The notes: a model not told the origin generated them from the sequence alone. A stretch of 64,000 nt of DNA from Salticus scenicus (GCA_963930645.1 OZ005648.1:243513436-243577435), one strand, 5' to 3'; positions 35,825 through 48,290 are shown, counted from the first letter of the stretch. Translations and numbers: made by a program.

Positions 35825-36850
35825 AACTAACTTCCCGACTAGCTAGACATTTGTAACTTTTAGGATGGCTCAGAACACGGTGACAATACATTTTTTTTAT
35901 CCCTTTTAGTCAACCGTTTCAGGCCCCTACTGCCTGCGGCAACGTTTATATGATTTGGCAGAAACTTTATTTAAGTAACTTTCCGACGAGCAAGACAATT
36001 GAAACTTTCAGAATAGTTCAGAACACGGTGGAAATGCATTTTTTAATACTTTTAGACAACTGTTTCGGGTTCCTGCTGCCTTCGGCAGCGTTATCAGTAC
36101 AAAGCTTGAAATCAATTTTTAACTAACTTCCCGACTAGTTAGACATTTGAAAATTTCAGGATAGCTCAGAACACGGTGACAACTGTTAGAGGTTAGTTTT
36201 AGTCAACTGTTAGAGGTCTCTACTGCCTTCGTCAACGTTTATATGATTCAACAGAAAATTTATTTAACTAACTTCCCGACTAGCTAGACAGTCGAAACTT
36301 TCAGAATAGTTCAAAATACGGCGAAAATGCATTTTTTAAATTACTTTTAGTCAACGGTTTCGGGGTTCTGCTGCCTTCGGCAGTGTTATCAGTACAAAGT
36401 TTGCAATCGATTTTTAACTAACTTTCCGACTAGCTAGGCATTTGAAACTTTCAGGATAGCTCAGAACACGGTACAAATATATTTTTTTAAATATTTTTAG
36501 CCAATTGTTTCAGGTCCCTACTGCCTTCGGCAGCGTTTATATGATTCAACAGAAAATTTATTTAGCTAACTTCCCAACTAGCTAGACATTTGAATCTTTC
36601 AGAATAGTTCAGAATGCGGTGAAAATGCATTTTTAAAAATATTTGTAGCCATCTGTTTCAAGTCTCTGCTGCAGCGTTACCAGTACAAAGCTTTCAATCG
36701 ATTTTTAACTAACTTCCGGGCTAGCTAGCTAGTCATTTGAAACTTTTATAGAAGCTCAAAACAAGATAACAATAATTTTTTTAATACTTTTAGCCAATTG
36801 TTGCTGGTTCCCGCTGCCTTCGGTAGCGTTTATATGATTCAACAGAAAAT
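35825..36850 (+). repeat. Seven tandem units of about 147 bp
   Basis: AACTAACTTCCCGACTAG-type starts occur at about 35825, 35974, 36121, 36266, 36416, 36563 and 36707. Units contain GCTCAGAACACGGTG or TTCAGAATACGGCG variants and a CTGCCTTCGGCAGCGTT dyad. Alternating variants (TATATGATTCAACAG versus ATCAGTACAAAGC endings) give a higher-order period of about 295 bp. Internal to the hAT element. Confidence 0.85.
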
Positions 36851-37559
36851 TTAAAACATGGTATATAAAAAGTTTTTTTTAACTTTTAATTATTTTTTAA
36901 TAGTGTAATGGTTTGACTTAATTAGTCTTTATTTAATTGCAATTAATCTTTATTTAATTGCACCAAAGCCAATGTTGGCTTTTAGTTCTTGGATAAAACA
37001 CTAGAAAATTTCGCTTGCTATTTAGCGTACTATATAGGAATGAGCATGAATTTTATATAAAGTGTGTAAAAATAAAATCAAGCTCAAAATCAAGTGGGTT
37101 TTGGAATTTTTTTATTTGGGGACCGCCACTTAACGATTTGTGATATTTCATTTAAGGTCCCTAAGACAAACCGGTAAATTGTGTTAAAAATATTTAGCTA
37201 ATTCAAAAAGAAACTCAAAATAAAATTAAAACGTTAATAATAAATTTAAAAAACATATAATTTAATAACAAGTAACTTATTAAATAGAAAACAATTGTTA
37301 AATTCACAAAGGGTACATAAATTGCCCATTGGAAGAAAAATCTCAAAGTGTTTAGTCTTCCGTTTAAACGAGCGTGGAATAAAAAGGTACAGCTTTCTTT
37401 CTTTCTTTCTTTTTTTTTTTTTCCGGATAATTAAAATTAGAAGCTATAATTCTTAAAACATTTATTTCTTTAAGAGAAATTTCGTAAAAATAAGTGCATT
37501 TTTAATACTGTTTCCAAATAATGTGTACACATTTTTCTTTCTGTACAAGCTTGTTTAGC

Positions 37560-37564
<5 letters not shown>

Positions 37565-37613
<49 letters not shown>
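37565..37613. repeat. (TA)n microsatellite, about 49 bp
   Basis: Uninterrupted TA dinucleotides, followed shortly by an (ATT)n tract at 37658-37682 that abuts the start of repeat X copy 2. Confidence 0.9.
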
Positions 37614-37618
<5 letters not shown>

Positions 37619-37683
37619 ATGCTGCTGATAGAAAACTGTAAATATTTTTAAAATTTCAATTATTATTATTATTATTATTATTA

Positions 37684-39333
37684 CTAGCAGGCTTTGCCCG
37701 CTTCGCTAGACATTAAACTTAACTAAATTGTCCAAATCCCATATCTTTATTAATAACCTAAGTTCTCTCTGTGATTAGTAGAGGTTTTTCTCGCTCGCAA
37801 CGTGAGGAGTCTGGTTCCACCCTTCGGCAGCAACTTACCCACTTCTTACTTCCCTTTCCTCAGCGGGTGAGTTCGAAGTTTTGCAAAATCCCACTAATGC
37901 ACATAATGAGTACACTTAATCAATATCCACACACCAAAATTTGCCATTCTAAGATAATTCAAAGCGAATTCAAGCGGAAAAACATGTTTTTACACACGTT
38001 TATTGCCCTCCGACTCCGAGTGGGGGGGGGGGATTTCGAATTTCGTGAAATCCAGTTAAAATAAGTGCCGGATGCATACAAACTATTTACGCACAAAATT
38101 TCGTGACCACAGAAGTCTTTAATAGAAAGTGTTATAAATAAATAAATACAAAAAGCACAGCTTTAGTATGGGACCGCTTTGGTGACTTTAAATATTTTAA
38201 GCCATTTTTGCGATGAATTGAATTGGCTTTCTCAATTGTGCAATTAAAGATCTTGGCGAGAAACGTCCGAGCTACTTCGGCGCCAAATTTAAAATTTTGT
38301 CAAAGGGATCCGATACTAAAGCACACCTACCTGTGCACAAACCCTTTCACAAAATAAAAAAATAAAAAAAATAAAAAATAATAATTTTTTTTTTTTTTTT
38401 TTTTTTTTTGATATTTACAAAATAAAAAATCTTAATAAAATCCAAATTATAATCATTTACAATTAAGGGGAGAACATAAAAGAACCTCATAAGGTACAGA
38501 ATGACAAAAAAAAATTTTGTTTCATTGCAGGAAAGAAAAGTACTGCTTAATTAAATAAAAATATTAAACTAATGCCAAATATCACTATGAAAATATTTAT
38601 CCACATACAAATTCCTGATTAAAATTTCATTTCATTTCTGAAAAATAAAAAAAATATGTAAATGCGTATATATAAATATAAAACCTTCTACCGAATCTGG
38701 GTTGAAAACGGAAAAAGGGTAAAATAAATTAGAAATATCGGACCTATATTTATAAATTTGATACGAAATGAAAGGGGAGATTTTGCTGAATCCAGGGGTG
38801 GAAACAGTTTTTCGATGCGACAATTAGATTTTTAGAAAATAACTAAAATATGAAATTTAAGTGGCAACGGAAAACGGAAAAAGGGGAAAATAAAGTGGAA
38901 ATATCAGACCTGTCGTTACAAATTCAGTACCAAATGAAAGGGGTGATTTTTCTGAATCCTGTGGTGTAAACAGTTTTTCGATACGGCAATTAGATTTTTT
39001 AAAATTAACTAAAGTATGAAATTTAGATGACAACACTTCATTTCAATCTTTTCATAATTTGTAGTGCGAATCACGCGAATACAAAAGTCTTTAACTTAAA
39101 AATTTATTTTTATATTTTATTTTTCCATTCAAAGTGTTTTAGTGAAAAAATATTTATGGCGCATGCGCTTGCGTTTTTTACCCACAATTCAAAAACTAAT
39201 CAAAATTTTGAAAATTTCTATAGATATAATTTTAAGTTGGGTGAAGACATAAGTTTCTGCCAAGCGCCTTTGAATTCCGTCCAGCCGTTCTCGAGTGATG
39301 CCCGGACGAAAAAAGCGACATACTGACACGATG

Positions 39334-39366
<33 letters not shown>

Positions 39367-39490
39367 TACACACACTGGCAAAATTTTCTGAAGTCATTTT
39401 CGGCTTTCATGGGGTGTGAAACCTGAAGATATCGCAAAATTTTTTGATTCCGACAAATGTACAAACAAAAGTCATATTTTATTAATATAG
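37684..39490 (+). repeat. Dispersed repeat family X copy 2 and adjoining repeat to an ATTAATATAG end
   Basis: Starts CTAGCAGGCTTTGCCCGCTT. Sequence to about 38125 is the inverse of 2225-2682. Further on are two 166-bp tandem units (38704-38869 and 38870-39030), a GCCGTTCTCGAGTGATGCCC segment near 39280, an alternating purine-pyrimidine CA/CG tract at 39333-39375, and an end TTTTATTAATATAG. The start and end motifs resemble a common arthropod repeat layout, so this may be one 1.8-kb unit, but continuity across 38125-38640 is inferred. Confidence 0.55.
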
Positions 39491-40073
39491 ATTGTTGTTG
39501 TTTTAATTGAGTGTTTAAGTTTTAAATAGGAAAAAATATTTAAGTGTCTAAAGAGCCATTATACACATATATCTTTAATATCATATTTAAATTCATTTAT
39601 TAATTATTATTATTTAACTTATTTTATGTTATTTTCTTATTTAATTTAATTTTAAGTTTTTTTTTTTTTTTTTTTTTTTATTATTACTATTATAATTATT
39701 CCATAAAAATATAGTTTTCATTAGAATATTTCTTTCTAAAGGAAAAAGAAATGTGCAATGACAATACTTTATTATCCACTTAAGCAAAGCAAGACATGAA
39801 ATAGACTAGTTTAAGTAAAAATACATTAATAATAAAAATACTAAATACTGATTGCAGAATCTTTCAATTGTGTATATTTTCACACATTCCATCATTGATG
39901 TTTGTTATTTACATTTCATAACAGATTTTTTTTTTTTTTTTTTTTCGAAATTTTCAACTGAGAGATTTATTCTGCACGTTCCAAAAGTCTCGGCACCAGC
40001 ATGAACAGTCTTTCTAGCCTATACAAGTTTCGGTGAAAACTATGGAAAACTCCTAATGGCTTGATCGACAACT
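39491..40073. other. AT-rich spacer inside hAT element
   Basis: T-runs near 39658-39680 and 39926-39944 only. Confidence 0.5.
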
Positions 40074-40150
40074 ATAACAAGGAATCGAACCCGGCACTTG
40101 TCCACCAGTTTCGACAGCTGAACCTCTCGACCACTTTACCGTGTTATCAT
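40074..40150 (-). repeat. tRNA-Ser-like relic
   Basis: On the minus strand: ATAACA near the 5' end pairs with TGTTAT at the 3' end (acceptor-like). Box A is GGTAAAGTGGTCGAGAGG, box B is GGGTTCGATTCC, and the gap between boxes is long, as in class II (Ser/Leu) tRNAs. A TCGAAA loop would give a CGA-type anticodon, but the anticodon stem is broken. Likely a tRNA pseudogene or SINE head within the hAT element. Confidence 0.5.
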
Positions 40151-40189
40151 ACTGATGTCAATATTTTATTCTAATATTTTATACGATTT

Positions 40190-40440
40190 TGTGTCTTTTT
40201 CCAATACATTAATTCCAGTAATCCAAATTTATATGAAACAGTATCATGTTTTGGCACGTTATGAAAAACTTTAAATTATTTTCTAAGTTTTTAAAATGGA
40301 ATGTTGGTATTTATTGATGTTCATACCGGTACCATAAATGATATATTTTAAACTGCTCTAACTTATTTGTGATTAAATATTTCTCATAATGTACAATTAT
40401 GTCATATTTTGCCTCGTTATGTAATATTAAGAGTTTTAGT
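40190..40440 (+). repeat. Foldback-arm-like repeat, plus orientation
   Basis: TGATGTTCATACCGGTACCA, ATATTTTAAACTGCTCTAAC and CATATTTTGCCTCGTTATG align by eye with the foldback arm units at 3596-4300. With the inverted segment at 41880-42540 it may form a second, more degraded foldback element. Confidence 0.55.
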
Positions 40441-40601
40441 GACACTTTACCTATCTTCACTTCTGGCATCCAAATTTCATGTAATTAATTCTACGAGAAA
40501 ATTTGTTATGCAAATTACTCATTAGCTAACGCTTTTTTTTTTTTTTTTTTTTTTTTACCCTGTCTTTACATTAAAAAAAATTCACAACAGTTAAAATAAT
40601 T

Positions 40602-40639
<38 letters not shown>

Positions 40640-41040
40640 GAATTTTATAAGTTTTTAATATTTCATTTTGAAATCACAAAATGTAAAAACTGATGCTGTT
40701 TTAACTAGTTCGACTTTTTTATGAGGAGAAAAATCGCTATAATACACTTTTTATTTATGCTTATTTTATTAATTTATTTGAATAACTATATTTATTCATT
40801 ATTATTAATTTATTACTATTAAGTCTTAAATATCTGCAAAGAAAGCGATATATTTTTCAAGCAATATAGTTTAACCGAATACGCGTGTTTTGTTTATACA
40901 TAAGATTCTTGTTCATATAACAGAATAAATATAAAAAACATGACTTTAAATACATCTTAAGATTAAAAATCACTTTTCAAAAACGATAAAATCTAAAATA
41001 ATAATAATAATGATAAAATAAATAACAGATTAAATATTTT

Positions 41041-41560
41041 TTGTTAAAAATAGAAGTGTACTTCAGTTTTTCCGTCTCATTGGAAATGGAAAATAAAAAA
41101 AGAAATAGGCCGACAAAAGAATACACACAACACCCCCTTGGATATAAAAAAGGGAAACGGAGTGCGGCTCAAATCGACAGCAATAAATCAATTCCTCGAA
41201 GTCAACAGATAGGACCGCCGTTCTCAGAACTTGTATAGTCCTGGACGTTCTGTAGACTCAAGACTATTACAATTACAATAGTTTACTTTCATGTCGTGGA
41301 ACCCACATAGGCAACCGGCAACCTTTTAAAAATCAAAGTCACCGAACTTTTGTACTATACAGGAGACAAATTTCACCGTGACGTCCTCTCTCAGCAATTA
41401 GCAGAAATTCTATTTCGCAGAAGAGAAGCAAGGAAGGGAAACACAATTGTATCTCATCCTCTACACCAGTAGGGGGTGTTGTTATCTCACAGCTCTTTTT
41501 TCTCTCCCCTCCCTTCCAACAAAAATAAAGGAAAAGACTTCTGCTATCAGAGAAAATGAT
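41041..41560. other. GC-richer unidentified segment between foldback-like arms
   Basis: Compositionally distinct from surroundings, with a 65-codon plus-strand frame (GYKKGKRSAAQIDSNKSI) that lacks a known domain, and runs such as CCAGTAGGGGGTGTTG. It may be a captured host fragment or element core. No assignment. Confidence 0.3.
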
Positions 41561-41879
41561 TGTTTACATACCAAACTGTCAATAATCTTGATCTTAAATT
41601 TTAATACTATTACATTGACAGATAGCTAATTTAAAAAAATTAACAAAAAATGTAGATCATTGTGCCGTTTAACAAACGTCGTGATGGGAGTATGTGCTAT
41701 GAGAGGGGGGGGGAGAAAGAGAGCGATAAAAAGACAGCGGTAATGATATAAAAAAAAAAAAGAACGAATTTTTCTAATTTCATATTCTCAATTCAAAGCA
41801 TCTAAGTTAACATAAATTCCTATTGATTATTGCGCTTTTTGCTAATTTTTGCTTCATATATGTACTTTTGAATTTTTAT

Positions 41880-42540
41880 GACATTGGCAAGAACACCATA
41901 TGTTTTAATATTCTAATTTGCAAACCTCGCAAGTTATTGAAAAATTACTGTTTTCTTAACATTGAAGAATATGTAAAAATCTCGCATGAACGTGTACTAT
42001 GAAAGTTATTTTCATTGTAAAGATTATACCAGTTTTAAAATATCATTTATAATTCTAGCATGAACATCATTAAAGCTATGATTATTCTACGTTTAAAACT
42101 TCATAAATTATTTAAGATTTACAATTTTTTTAACATGGTAGAATAGAGCAAAATTTCACATAAACGTGTATTATGAGGATTATTTTTATGTTACAAATGT
42201 TGGTTAAATATTTAAATGTCATTTATGATACTGGCAAGAATTTTACTAACTGTGTATAGTCCGTTTTGAAAAGTTTGTAAGTTATTCGAGATTTACGATT
42301 TGCTTAACACCATGGAATTGCATGAAAACAAAATAAGAAATTGACTTAAAAAATTAAACATAAAATAATTAAGATAAGGTAAATGTATCGAAGCGCAGTT
42401 AGGATAGCCAAATAGGTAATGTATTTCATATCATTCTACGACCGTATCTTCATTTCTGTTAAAATGAATATAATATGCACTCTAGTAGAAACTTGTGAGA
42501 ACAAGAGTATGACGGAGAACTTAGTATACGAACTAGTTTT
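41880..42540 (-). repeat. Foldback-arm-like repeat, inverted orientation
   Basis: Contains ACATTGGCAAGAACACC, AAAATTTCACATAAACGTG, TAAGTTATTCGAGATTTACG and ends near GAACTTAGTATACGAACTAG, paralleling 8640-9205 of the main foldback element, including a degraded terminal ACTAGTTT. Confidence 0.65.
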
Positions 42541-43080
42541 CAATATTACTGTAATATAATATATTGCTTCACATATAAAAGTTGTTTACAAAGCGAAATC
42601 ATTTGATTGCTTTTATCTTAATATTAATTGAAAAACAGTCTAATGTTAAAGAATAATGAATAACTTTTTAAAAAATTATCTGTTTTGGAGTTAAAAAAGC
42701 TGCAATTTTTAAATTACAGCGTACTTATTTCCCATACATAATCCATTAAATTTGTAAACAATTGTTGGTTCATACTTGAGAATCATTCACATAAGACTAT
42801 AGAGCATTGTTGCAAAACGGAAGAAATATTTAATTTAATTTAATTTGTAATGTGATATTTTGACATTTTGATCTTAAAAGGAATTTTTAATTATGTTACA
42901 AAGCACAAAATGTGATATAAAAAATAAGTAGTGATTCAATTCTTTTGAAAATTCATTTAAATTTCATGACCAGCGAAGCGGGCATAGTCTGCTATGTTTG
43001 TAATATATGCACAAAATTCAAACAAAAAAGAAAAAAGTAATAATAAGCTGGTTTAAAAACATTTGATTTCCATCTTCCGT
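42541..43080. other. AT-rich stretch with repeat X head motif
   Basis: The minus-strand motif CAGACTATGCCCGCTTCGCT at 42968-42994 is the head of repeat X. No long alignment to its other copies was seen here. Confidence 0.5.
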
Positions 43081-43640
43081 CCCCCCTTGCCACCCTTCAA
43101 CTATATATTATTTACTATAATTTTAATAAATATTTAAAGAAAGTTATATTTATACAAAGTTCCAGAGAAATAGTTAACATGGTGATACAAAAACAACCAT
43201 TTCACGCCAACCCCCCACACTCACCTTCCAAGATATGTGTAACACTTTTTATAATTTTTCTTAAGCAGTAAATGGTATTTACACGAAGTTTTATTTCAAT
43301 CTATAATAGATTGGTTTTAAAAAATCCTTTTTGCATCGAAAGAACCTCCTTGCCTTCCTAAGCTATATATAACACTTATTGTGATTTTCATAAAAAATAA
43401 GTAATAATTATTCAAAATATCGTTAAAATCGGTAAAAGGTGATACAAAAAAAAATTATTTCCTTCTGCCCCCTTCCTTCATTATTATTTCCTTCAGCCCC
43501 CGAAGTATGTGTGACACAGTGTTTTTGTCAAAAACAGCAAGTGACAATTAGGTTCATTAAAATCAGTAAGAAGGTCAAATAAAAACATTTATTCTCTTTT
43601 AATCTGCACCTGGCCCCACTTCCCCGGGGTATATACTAAA
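43081..43640 (+). repeat. Degenerate tandem repeats of about 140-150 bp with C-rich patches
   Basis: C-rich patches (CGTCCCCCCTTGCCACCCTT, CCAACCCCCCACACTCACC, CCTCCTTGCCTTCC, CAGCCCCCGAAG, CTGGCCCCACTTCCCC) recur at roughly regular spacing. They are followed by TATATATAACACTT-like and AAATCGGTAAAAGGTGATAC-like segments. Confidence 0.6.
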
Positions 43641-44074
43641 TGAAAGTGGTGCGAATTTAATTGATTGAAATTTCTAAAAATGTATTATGAAAAATCATTG
43701 TCTAAATTCATTATTTAATGTTTCTTGTTTTTGCGATTTGAAAATTGCAAAAATGCCCCTTTTTCCGGGTGCCCTTTTTAACAGTGCCTTTTTTTCCAAA
43801 TGCCCTTTTTTTACGGGATCCATTTTGCTCAGTTATTTTCTTTTCTGTCCTTTTCTTCTTCTAATTTCCTTTTCATATTTCGGACAGAAATATTTAATAT
43901 GAGTTTGAGCTTGAATTGCTTTTTCACGCTCAAGTTCGCGTAAAAAACGAACTACGCTCAACTCAAGTTCATAATTTAAAAAACGAGCGAAGTTCAACTC
44001 AAAACTCAAAAATTTTGAGCTACGCTCACGAACGCGTTCAAATGAACGCGTTCGTGCACAACACTGCAATTTAG

Positions 44075-44109
44075 CATCCTTATGCTGCATTAACCAAAAT
44101 AAAATTGGC

Positions 44110-44145
<36 letters not shown>

Positions 44146-44769
44146 TATATCCTAATACGCATTTCTAGTTTCACCTCCTTGTTTATACAGTTGTAAGGGT
44201 TTGTTTTGTAGATTTTATACATACTAATGAGGTAGTAAAAAATAACACGAAATTTTGTTTTATTTGTATCATTTTATTTTTAATTTATATTTTACTATGT
44301 CTGTTTCAATAAATGCTTTTTGTTCATTGTTTTAAACATTCTAAACACTTTTGTCAGCACAGTGTATTTAAAAATATTTAAAAATATGATTAATATTTGT
44401 GCTAAAAATATAAGTCTTTATAGAGGATTTAAAATACAATGCACATCGCATAAAATACTGCTCTATAAAATTTCCTTTGCTGTACCTAGACAGCCTGAAA
44501 TTCATTCTTTTTAGTAAAAGGCAATTACAAAAAACTAATTACACCTTTTAAATTATGAATTGATATATACTGATTTATAGATGTTTCAGTAGACTTTATT
44601 TCCAGAGCTTTCGTAATATTGAAACTATAAAAAATTTAGATATGCAGGTTTTTAATAAAAGGAAGTTTTGGTTAATGTTAAATTTGAATATTAAAATTTG
44701 AATATTGTCAAAGAGATTAAAATAAATATTCAGACATATTGATTGATTGCCGTAATTTAAAAAAAAATA
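44075..44769. other. AT-rich spacer with 30-base T-run
   Basis: Sequence just after the hAT target duplication: T-run at about 44112-44142, otherwise simple AT DNA. Confidence 0.5.
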
Positions 44770-44891
44770 TTACTTTCTTCTATATGTAATATAGAGAAAG
44801 TATTGGATTCGCGAAAATTTTCGACCTCCGTTTTTTGACGGATCTACACGTTTTGGGGTGTCCTGAACACGAATTGATAGTTTTTAAAAAA

Positions 44892-44934
<43 letters not shown>

Positions 44935-45720
44935 GGTTTAGTGTTTTCACCGCATCTCACGAACCAATGAATGAAATTCAACCAAACTTGATATATAGTT
45001 GGACCCTGGCGGGGCATTGTGCTGATTAGATTTTGGGATCAATAGCCCATCAGGTGGCGCTGTGATCGCATTTTATGTAAATTTTTAACATGGCAGTATA
45101 GGACAAATTTTCGTATTTTTCACCGTATCTCACGAACTAATGAATGAAATTCAACCAAACTTGGTATATAGTTGGAATCTGACGGGGCATGGTGCTGATT
45201 AGATTTGGGGATCAATCGTCCAGCAGGTGGCGCTGTGATCGCAAAATTTCGTATGTCACACCGTATCTCACGAACCGATGAATGAAATTGAACCAAACTT
45301 GGTGTATAGTTGGACCCTGACATAAACTGGTGCTGATTAGATTTTGGGATCAATCGCTCAATAGGTGGCGTTGTGATCGCATTTTATGCAAATTTTTAAC
45401 ATGGCAGCATAGGACAAATTTCCGTATAAATGGGCATAAAGAGAGTTATTTTACACTTGCGATTGTAAAATAATTATGAGTTATTGATAATAGTAGTAGT
45501 TAGCTAGGAAAAAAATTTTGTGCATGGGGGGGCATCGGTTCCCCCCCCCACCGGGGGGGGGAAGTTCCCACCCGGGAGGGCAAAATTTCAAGATGGGTAT
45601 CTTTCGAAAGATCTCGTCAATACCTTTAAAACGAATGGTTGAACGATAAATCTGTGATAATTTAAACCAAAGTTATCGATTTTTTTTACTTTTAACAAAA
45701 AAAAACTTAGAAAAATATCG

Positions 45721-45754
<34 letters not shown>

Positions 45755-46321
45755 GAAATTTAACCAAACTTGGTATTTAGTTGGTCCCCGACATAAACTG
45801 GTGCTGATTATGTTTGGGGATCAATAGCTCAACAGGTGGCGCTGTGATAGCATTTTATCTAAATTTTTAACATGGCAGCATAGGACAAAAATTCGTATAC
45901 ATGTGCATAATTAGAGTTGTTTTAAACTTGTGATTGTAAAATTAATATGAATTATTGATAATAGTAGTATGTAACTAGGAAAAAAAATTTCTGCATGGGG
46001 GGGGCATCGCTTCCCCCCCCTAGGGGAAAAATACCCCCCCAGGGGGGGTAAATTTTCACATTGGGTATCTTTCGAAAGATCAGGTTGATAATAGTAGTAG
46101 TTAACTAGGAAAAAATTTTTGTGCATGTGGGGGCATCGGTTGCCCCCCCACCGGGGGGGGAATTTGCCACCCGGGGGGGCAAAATTTCAAGATGGGTATC
46201 TTTCGAAAGATCTCGTCAATACCTTTAAAACGAATGGTTGAACGATAAATCTGTGATAATTTAAACCAAAGTTATCGATTTTTTTTACTTTTAACAAAAA
46301 AAAACTTAGAAAAATATCGCA

Positions 46322-46352
<31 letters not shown>

Positions 46353-46799
46353 GAAATTTAACCAAACTTGGTATTTAGTCGGTCCCCGACATAAACTGGT
46401 GCTGATTATGTTTGGGGATCAATAGCTCAACAGGTGGCGCTGTGATAGCATTTTATCTAAATTTTTAACATGGCAGCATAGGACAAAAATTCGTACAAAT
46501 GTGCATAATTAGAGTTGTTTTTAACTTGTGATTGTAAAATTAATATGAATTATTGATAATAGTAGTATGTAACTAGGAAAAAAAAATTCTTCATGGGGGG
46601 CCATCGCTTCCCCCCCTGGGGGGGAAGTACCCCCCCGGGGGGGATAAATTTTCAAGATGGGTATCTTTCGAAAGGTCTCGTCAATACCTTTAAAACGAAT
46701 GGTTGAACTATAAATCTGTGATAATTTAAAACAAAGTTATTGATTTTTTTCGCTTTTAACAAAAAAAAAAAAAAAAAAAAACTTAGAAAAAAAAAATCG

Positions 46800-46836
<37 letters not shown>

Positions 46837-46840
46837 TGTT
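44770..46840 (+). repeat. Repeat element with (GTCT)n, CAGGTGGCGCTGTGAT units and G/C-run clusters
   Basis: Opens with a TACTTTCTTCTATAT...AGAGAAAGTA hairpin (44770-44803), then the shared head module (GAAAATTTTCGACCTCCG, ACGTTTTGGGGTGTCCTGAA) and (TGTC)n at 44892-44934. Next come copies of a unit with CTCACGAACNAATGAATGAA, ACCAAACTTGGTATATAG and CAGGTGGCGCTGTGAT. From 45486 a larger module recurs at about 45486, 45955, 46086 and 46553, each with GATAATAGTAGTA and clustered G- and C-runs, followed by GGGTATCTTTCGAAAG and T-runs. No protein. Confidence 0.75.
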
Positions 46841-46967
46841 ACTGATTGAATATGTATAGGTAAATATAGAAGAAAGTCTTGTGGTGGCCACAACATACTA
46901 GTTTCTAGTTGTATTCATCCTAAAGAGTTTAGTTTAAAGCCCACAATGATGAAAGTTTTGTATATTA

Positions 46968-47470
46968 CATGGTAATTATAATTAAAGTTACGATTTCAAA
47001 ACGCTATAACTTTAAAACTACCCATCAGAACGATTTGATACTTTACCAGAGCAATCGTGAGGCAATGAAATTTTGCTTGAAAAAAAAAAAAAAGTTCCAA
47101 AATGTACCGTTTATTATCCGCAAGGTATTTGTTTTATGAAGCTCCTCTTTTTCTCTTTTCACTATGACTGTTTCCGCTGTAAACATGTAGTTTTTGCTAA
47201 AAAAGTTGTAGTAAACCCTTTAAGTCTAATGTTTTCTGTTATCCCATTGTACTACTAAAAACATTCCTGTGTTTAATGAGTCCATTTAGGCGTTTCCCCT
47301 GACATTACCCTGACAGTGCCATCTATAGGAACACGTTGGAACTACTATTTTCCTACTCCAAACAAAATTTCATTGTATCAGGATTGCTCTGGTAAAATAT
47401 CAAATCGCTCAGATAGGTAGATTTAAAATTATAGCATCTTGGAATCGTAACTTTGATTATAATCACCCTG
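46968..47470. mobile_element. Mariner-type MITE, about 0.5 kb
   Basis: Inverted ends of about 100 bp: the left, after TA 46966-46967, contains TAAAGTTACGATTTCAAAAC and CCAGAGCAATCGTGAGGCAA. The right is its inverse, ending ATCACCCTG. The right TA is not intact. The interior includes a GATGGCACTGTCAGG-type segment on the minus strand but no transposase. Confidence 0.8.
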
Positions 47471-47479
47471 ATTTAGATT

Positions 47480-48290
47480 AAAAAAAAATATGTGAAACAA
47501 GCACACGACTTCCATTACCCACTATTATATTTATTACACACATTTTTTAGAGATAAAGTGATCAGAAGACATCAAATTGATCTATTAAATTTCGTAAGAG
47601 ATTGCTGATATAAAGACATATAAAATAGAATTTACATAGCGAGCTAAAAACTAAGAGGGGAAAAAAATTGCTAGTGTTATTTTTTAAAACACCGATTTTT
47701 GAGATCTAAAATTGATCTATCTAATCAGGATAACTGTTAATTTTCCTTTAATAACCATGTAATATATGAGAAAGGATATCTAAAACGGATTTAATTAGCA
47801 AGTTTCAAGAAAATCGTTAAAATCGTTTTTGAGTTAAAATCTTTCACCGAAACTTGACATACTCAATTGTTGACAGGAAAACAATCATTACATACAAAAG
47901 GATATTTAAAAGGGAGTTAATATGGCGAGTTTGAAAAAAATCCGTACAGTCGTTTTCAAAGGAACGCATTTGCGAGACCTGAAATTGAGCTATTTATACA
48001 GGACGCCTATCAATTTTCCTGAATTAACCAACTATACCATTCGGAAGGACATACAATAGAGTGTTTTTTAGTAACATTGAAGAAAATCGTTAGAGCCATT
48101 TTTGAGATACGGACTTACGGTTCCACTTCCGGTTTTCCAATTTTCACCAAAATTTTTAACATTCATCTCTACACCATACCTGTCTCAATTCTGAAGTTTC
48201 GTTGTTCTATCTTTATTAGTTTCGGAGATATGATAGTCAGAAGATTCCCCACACACATACGCACACACACTGACCAATTGCATAAACCAC
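47480..48290 (-). repeat. Dispersed repeat family Y, copy 2
   Basis: Inverse of 12656-13475. Shared blocks on the minus strand include GACTATCATATCTCCGAAAC, AATAAAGATAGAACAACGAA and CGATTTTCTTCAATGTTACT. Ends with the CA microsatellite near 48250-48270 that corresponds to the TG tract of copy 1. Confidence 0.75.

Larger units (their letters stand above)
35269..44066. mobile_element. hAT-type element, 8.8 kb, with exact 8-bp target duplication
   Basis: CAATTTAG at 35261-35268 is repeated exactly at 44067-44074. Just inside are CAGTGTTGTGCA (from 35269) and its reverse complement (ending 44066), matching the CAGNGNTG-type ends and 8-bp duplications of hAT transposons. Both subterminal regions (35269-35440 and 43890-44066) carry many GTTCA/TGAAC and CTCAACTCAAGTTCAT motifs, some in direct orientation. 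The interior is filled with nested repeats and no hAT transposase was recognised. It is either a large non-autonomous element or one whose gene was lost after secondary insertions. Confidence 0.85.

Noticed and set aside
39189..39464. Minus-strand Cys/Val-rich frame
   Set aside because: Translation of the CA/CG microsatellite.
43740..43815. Four short TGCCCTTTTT-type units
   Set aside because: Too short and degenerate to call more than a local simple repeat.
43833..44111. Minus-strand frame rich in Arg/Glu (FERVRERSSKFLS)
   Set aside because: Produced by the GTTCA/GAGC subterminal repeats of the hAT element.
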